Of a DNA stretch of 64,000 nt, positions 25,658 to 32,400 are shown one piece after another. The notes beneath the pieces were generated by a model. It had not been told where the DNA came from and ran no database searches. It saw nothing but the letters and a program-made list of their open reading frames with translations. Where the stretch lies: the NCBI RefSeq assembly GCF_002099425.1, contig NW_018343964.1, positions 17,418,501-17,482,500 of the forward strand. The letters are read 5' to 3'. Each line of letters begins with the position of its first letter. Position 1 is the first letter of the stretch. Source of the DNA: Phascolarctos cinereus (lineage: Eukaryota; Chordata; Mammalia; Diprotodontia; Phascolarctidae). Position numbers and translations under genes: made by a program.

Positions 25658-28600
25658 TATTCACAAGAATAATTTTTTTTGCCTATTTCAAAAAATACAA
25701 CTTCCCACCAAAGAACTAGGGCAATGAGATGGTGTAGTGACCAGAGGGCTGGGCCTGGAGCCAGGAAGACTCATCTTCCTGAGTTCAAATCTGGCTTCAG
25801 ATGCTTACCGGCTGTGTGACCCTGGGCAAGTCACTTAACCCTGTTTGCCTCAGTTTCCTCATCTGTAAAATGAGCTGGAGGAGGAAATAGCAAACCACTC
25901 CAGCATCTCTGCCAAGAAAACCCTAAACAGGGTCATAAAAATCAGACACAACAACTCAACAATCACACCAAGGAATAAAGAATCACCAATACTGCAAATA
26001 TTCCAAAGAATGAACTATAAGCCATTCCAAAGAAGGAATTCTCAGAATGTTTGTGATAATCACAGCACCACAGCACTCATTTCATAGCCTCCCAAAAGAA
26101 CTAATCTAAAAGATACTCATTTGGAGGTACAAGATCCAATGTGTTCAGTCTAATATCAAATTACCTTCTAATCACACTTTCGACAGTTCCCCTCATTCCT
26201 CTCCCCTGAACTCCACCATGGCAGCCTTTAGAAGTCAGCTATCACTGTCTTGGGCAGTGAAATGTCAACCTACTAATAAACATTAATGGGCAGCTTCCTT
26301 TTGGGGAGAAAGAGGATTTGAGAGACCGGGGAGGGAGTTGGAGTAGTTTAAGAAAAGGAGTGATAATGCAATGTAGAGACGACAGCGAATAATTGCCTTA
26401 GAAGGATTTATATTTATCTTGAGTCAATGGCATGGGGGGACAGGGGGAAGATAAGAATTTCTAGTCCCTCTACTTGCCAACAGTTTCCATAGTAACCACT
26501 CTATAGGCACTTGTTTTTATACTCACATACTGAACTAAGTTTGATGAACAGAAATGGCTCTTCTTACCCCATCCCAAGTGTAGAATGAATCAGATGTAGA
26601 TTCAATTAGGGGACCACAGAATCTCAGTCGAAGCGGGGATCTTCAGAGGCCATCTAGTACAACCCATCCCAGAACAGGACTACAACATCCCTGATGAATG
26701 GTCATACAATTTCTTCTTGAATATCCCTCATATGGGGGAAATTACTACCTCCATACCACAACTGGACACCGCTGATCATTGAGAAGTTTTTCAACAAATG
26801 GAACTTCCCTAAACAGAGGGAACAGATGACACTAAGTCTGCAAATAAGGCCAAGAGCACAAAAAATACCTAGGCCTAGGCCAACTGAATTCAGAAAATGG
26901 ACACAGATTCTATCACCTCAATTACAACCATCATCTCTATTGTCTTCTGCCCTAGCCTGGCTGTGTTATTAGAGATCTATACTCTACTGACAAAAAAAAA
27001 AATTAAAAGATCAAGGACATAATATATGCAATACACAATATACATATAACACATAATGATAGTGATGATAATCATAATAATAATAGCGGCTAACCTTTAT
27101 ATAGTGTTTTAAGGTTTGCCATATGCTTCATATACCTTTTCCCATTTGATCATCTGACTCGGGGAAGGCACAGTTAGACATAGTTCGTTTAAAAGAGAAA
27201 AAAATCTGAAAGGTTTAGTGGACTGCAAACTCAATATGAATCAGCAATGTTATGTGGCAGCTCCCCAAAAAAGCTAACGCAGTCTTGGGCTGTGTTAAGA
27301 AAGTCATAGCTTCAAGAATAAGGAGGCTGTAGTGTAGTGTATCTATATCTAGCCCTGGTCAGACCACAATTGCAGTCCTATGTTCACTTCCTAGTGTCAC
27401 AGTTTAAGAAGCCCATTGATAAGCCAGAGAATATCCAGAGGAGGGCAAACCAGGATGGCAAAGAGTCTGAATTCATGCCTTCTGAGGATCACGAGTTAAA
27501 GGAACTAGGTATATGTAGGATGGAGAAGACAATACCGAGGGGGAACATAATCAGTGTGTTCAAGCATGTGGAAGAGGGATCACACTTGTTTTGTTTGGTT
27601 CTAGAAGGCAGAACCAGAAGCCATGTGTAAAAGTTGCAAAGAGGAAATGTAGGAAAAATCTTCTAAATCAATTAGAGTTGGCCCATAATGGAAGAAGGAA
27701 ACAGCAGACCACTCCAGTATCTTTGCCAAGAAAATCCCATAATGGGGTCACAAAGAGTCAGACATGACTGAATAGCAACAACATAATAGAATGAGTGGCT
27801 TTGAGAGGTGGTGAACTCCCCTTCACTGGATATCCTTGAACAGAGGCTGGTTGACCATTTGTCAGGCATATTATATAGGAGGGATTCCTTTTGGGGTAAA
27901 AGATGGCCACTGAAGTCCCTTCCTACATTCCAATTCAGTGATTCTGTGATCCTCACAATAACCTTATGAGGTAGATATTATTTTACAAATGAGGAAACTG
28001 AGGCTGAAATGACTTGCCTGGGATCACAATGCTAATATGTATCAGAAGCAGGATGGGAAACCAGGTTTTCCTGCCCGCAAGCCAGGTACTCTATCAATTG
28101 TATTCAAGATCCTAAACCCACAAAATCCCCACCACCACCACCACCAAAAGAAAGAAAAAAGTTTGACCTAAAAAAATCAAATTCTAGTTTGGAACTTACA
28201 CCTCCACTTCTTTTTGGTAGCAAAAACACGATTGCGGGGCAAAAATAATTAGAAAGCAATATTTCTTTTGGAATTCCCAAATACGGACACAAAGAGTAGT
28301 GGAGAAAAGCCAGAAGTGACCCTGACTTCATGAAGAATACTCAGAATCTCTCTGAATTAACTAGAAATCTTTAAGAAATTATGTGTGGGCTCTGGTTACA
28401 AATTCTTTATAGGAGGATGGTTTCACCCATGGAGAGCAAACTTAACCTTTGTCCAAAGCAGTTATATGCTGACAGAGATTTTAACATTTGGCTATTTATA
28501 AATGTTTAACCTTTCAGACCAAAAAGTTTACATGAGACCATGTAGAACCAGGAAAATGTCTTTTTTTTTACATTGTTCTTTTTTTAAATATAAATTTATT

Positions 28601-29421
28601 TATTTTTAGTTTTCAACATTTACTTCCACAAGATTTTGAATTCCAAATTTTCACCCCATCTCAGCCCTCCCCCAACCCCAAGATGGCATGCATTCTAAAT
28701 ACCCCTTCCCCTAGTCTGCCCTCCCTTCTATCTCTCCCCCTCCTTCTCTTATCCCCTTCCCCTTCTATTTTCCTGTAGGGCAGGATCGATTTCTGTACCC
28801 CATTTCCTGTATTTATTTCCCAGTTGCATGTGAAAACATTTTTTTAAAACATGTGTTTTTAAAACTTTGGGTTCCAAATTTTCTCCCTTCCTCCCTCCCC
28901 ACCCACCTTCATTGAAAAGGCAAGCACCTCAATGCAGGCCATACGTGTGAAGTTATGTAAAACACTTCCATAGTAGACATGTTGTGAAAAACTAACTCTA
29001 TTTCCCTTAATCCTATCCTGCCCCTCCCATTTATTCTATTCTTTCTTTTGACCCTGTCCCTCCTCAGAAGTATTTGCTTCTGATTACCCCTTTCCCAATC
29101 TGCCCTCCTCTCTATCATCCCCCTGCTCTCTTGTCCCCTTTCCCCTCTATTTTCCTGTAGGGTAGGACAGATTTCCATACCCAAATGAGTGTGTATGTTA
29201 TTCCCTCCTTAAGCAAATTCTATGAGAATAAGATTCCTTCATTCCCTCTCCCCTTCCCCTGTTTCCTCTCCACTGTAAGAGCTTTTCTTTTGTTTTTGTG
29301 AGATAATTTACCCCATTCTACCTCTCTCTTTCTCCTTCTCCTAGTATAATCCTCTCACCCCTTAATTTTATTCTCCAGATATGATCCCTTCATCTTCAAC
29401 TCACCCTGCACCCTCTATCTA

Positions 29422-29460
<39 letters not shown>

Positions 29461-32400
29461 ATACACACACATACATATAATTTTTCCCTCCAACTACCCT
29501 AATACTGACAAAGGTCTCATGAGTTATAAGTACTATATTTCCATGCAGGAATGTAAACAGTTCAATCTTAATAAGTCTCTTATGATTTCTCTTTCCTGTT
29601 TACCTCTTCACGTTCCACTTGAGTCCTGTATTTGAAAGTCAAATTTTCTATTCAGCTCTGGTCTTTTCATCAGGAATGCTTGAAAGTGCTCTATTTCACT
29701 GAATGACCATTTTTTCCCCTGAAGGATTATACTCAGTTTTGCTGGGTAGGTGATTCTTGATTGTAATCCTATCTTCTTTGCCCTCTGGAATATCATACTC
29801 CATGCCCTGCGGTCCCTTAATGTAAAATCTGCTAAATCTTGTGTCATCCTGATTGTGTTTCCACAATAGTTGAATTGTTTCTTTCTGGCTGCTTGCAATA
29901 TTTTCTCCTTGACCTGGGAACTCTGGAATTTGGCTATAATATTCCTAGGAGTTTCAGGAAAATTTCTTGTATAAAGGAATTACTGAAGGTCAAATTTCAT
30001 TAATACAGCTCCAAAGGAACTTCTGTGACTTAACTAATTCTTTTTTTTTGGGGGGGGGGGCAAGTAATGTTGCTTCAACAAGCTAGTAACCTCAGCTTTC
30101 CAAATCTTTAGAATCTACAGAAATTGTTTTGTGATGTTATTTTTGTACCTTTTACCTATATCTAGCAATTATTTTGTGTTTCTTCTCCTACATACTATAG
30201 ATGTTTCAAAAATTCTTCAGTGAACTCTCTTTCCTAAAGTTTCTAATTTATTAAATGCATACAAAATAAAGTCCCCAAAGAAAGAATATTAAAATCACCT
30301 CGCACCTTACCTGCACTTCCTCACCACATTGGCGGTGGGTACTTTGACAGGCAGAATCAAGTCTTGGGTGTAGGCTGCACTGAGGATCAGGGAGTCGTTT
30401 TCACAGGTTAGGGAAATTAGCACCAGGCGAGGCTCCTGTCGAGCAGTGACCATGTTCCCTTCTTCATTGACGACGAGCCAAAACCTGCCGTTAGCAGAAC
30501 ACAGCAACAGGAGGCACACAGAGATAATCAGAGCACAGCAGCAGAGTGCCCCGAGGCTATATTTAGTGGACTTCGAAGGAAAGGGAGAAGGGGAAGGGGA
30601 AAAAATATGGTACCATATAGCAATGCTGAATTTACCTCTTAGATTTCAAGGTCCAATGATCACACAGTAAACGAATACATAGCTATAAAGCACTATGAGT
30701 TGCTTGAGGTTATGGAAATTCAAAAGTAGTATCCAGAGATAGTATATAACAATGGGGGAGAAAGCCACTCTTGGGAATTAGAAAGACCTGTATTCATGTC
30801 CTGTTTTCGACATACACTAGATGTATAACCATGGGGAAAGGACTTAAGCCCTCAGTTCCTCAGAGGGAACTCTAAAACAATGTTACAGGTAAAGTGATCT
30901 GTGTGTGATCTTCCTGAAATCAGGAAGACTCATTTTCCCAAGCTCAAATCTGGCCTCAGACACTTACTAGCTGTGTGACCCTGGGCAAGTCACTTAACTC
31001 TTTGCCTCATTTTCCTCATCTATAAAATAAGCTGGAGATAGAAATAGCAAACCGCTCCAGTTTAAATGGGGATCACAAAGAGTTGGACACAAGTGAAATG
31101 ACTGAACAACAATGTGATTTGTATTAGTGGAGGGAGGTTTCACACTGAAAGTTCCCTCTAGTGATGAAATCAGCTCTGGCTCTCAGACCCACCTAACAAT
31201 GGTGTGATAGAAAATGGTGTGAGAGACAAAGTTCCAAGCATGGATCAATTTATTAACTAGACTGTTGTTGTTTAGTCATATCTAACTCTTCCTGACCCCG
31301 GGGACCATAGCGCACCAACACTGTCCATGAGGTTTTCTTGGCAAAAATATTGGAGTGATTTGCCATTTTTTTTCTCCAGTGGATTAAGGTAAACAGAGAT
31401 TAAGTGACTTGTCTAGGGTCATGCAGTTAGTGACTGAGGCACTATTTAAACTCAGTTCTTCCCGACTCCATGTCCAGGACTTTATCCACTAAGCCACCTG
31501 CATTAGCTTGGTCAGCAATAACCAATAAAGTGGGTCTCTCAATAACCAAAGACCTCAAGTGAGGGAGGGCAGGTCTTTTATGGTGATTGACAGGATGACA
31601 GAGCAAAATAAACATAGCTGTATCTGAGCTACATAGGTGTGCCTGAGCAACTTAACTGTTCTCATTGGCCAGAAAATAAAGACCTTCTGACATCAGCTTG
31701 ACCTTACAATTGTTTGGACCTCTCCTTCCGAAATCCCTCCTCAACCACAAACAACATATGTGTTACCAGACAAAGGTAAAATAATCCTGACTGATAGACA
31801 TTTCAATGGAAAGGTGGGATAAGGCTCATCTCAGCCCCTTCCCATTACATCATTGGGAGATGAGATCAGTTCTCAGCTGATGGCGGTAATCCTCAGTCAC
31901 TGGGTTTAGTCTGCAGATGCCAGTTGGTACAAGAGTTGAAATTGATGAGATTTAACCTTTTAGGTTTATCAGGTTTCTCTGGAGTGTGGGTGGTGAGTGA
32001 AGTTACTAGGGTAAAGAACAGTGAAGGGGAATATTAAATCTAGCTTGATTAAGTCTTAACAAAATAGAATTTAAAATTAATTTTCAATTTCACAACAAGC
32101 AGGATAGCAACAAAAACCTGATCATTTTCAAGCATAACCTAAGGAAGTGATATTTTTAATTCACAGAAAACTTTGGTGGGTATTTCCTGTAATGAAGTCT
32201 TATGTTTATTTTCCTTTATAATCTACAGTGTGAAATAGTAGATAATGTGCTGAACCTGGAGTCTAGAAGAACCTAGCTCAGATCCTTTCTCTAAGGCTCA
32301 CTAGCCATTTGACTATGGGCCATTCACTTCATGTCCTAGAGCACAAGCAACTGCTTATGATTTATCTACTAGATAAAAAGAGTTTCTACTTGGAAGTTTC

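Noticed and set aside
29608-29954. Intact host gene on the minus strand
   Set aside because: The protein is the C-terminus of L1 ORF1p within a HAL1 insertion, shown by the target duplication and A-rich tail.
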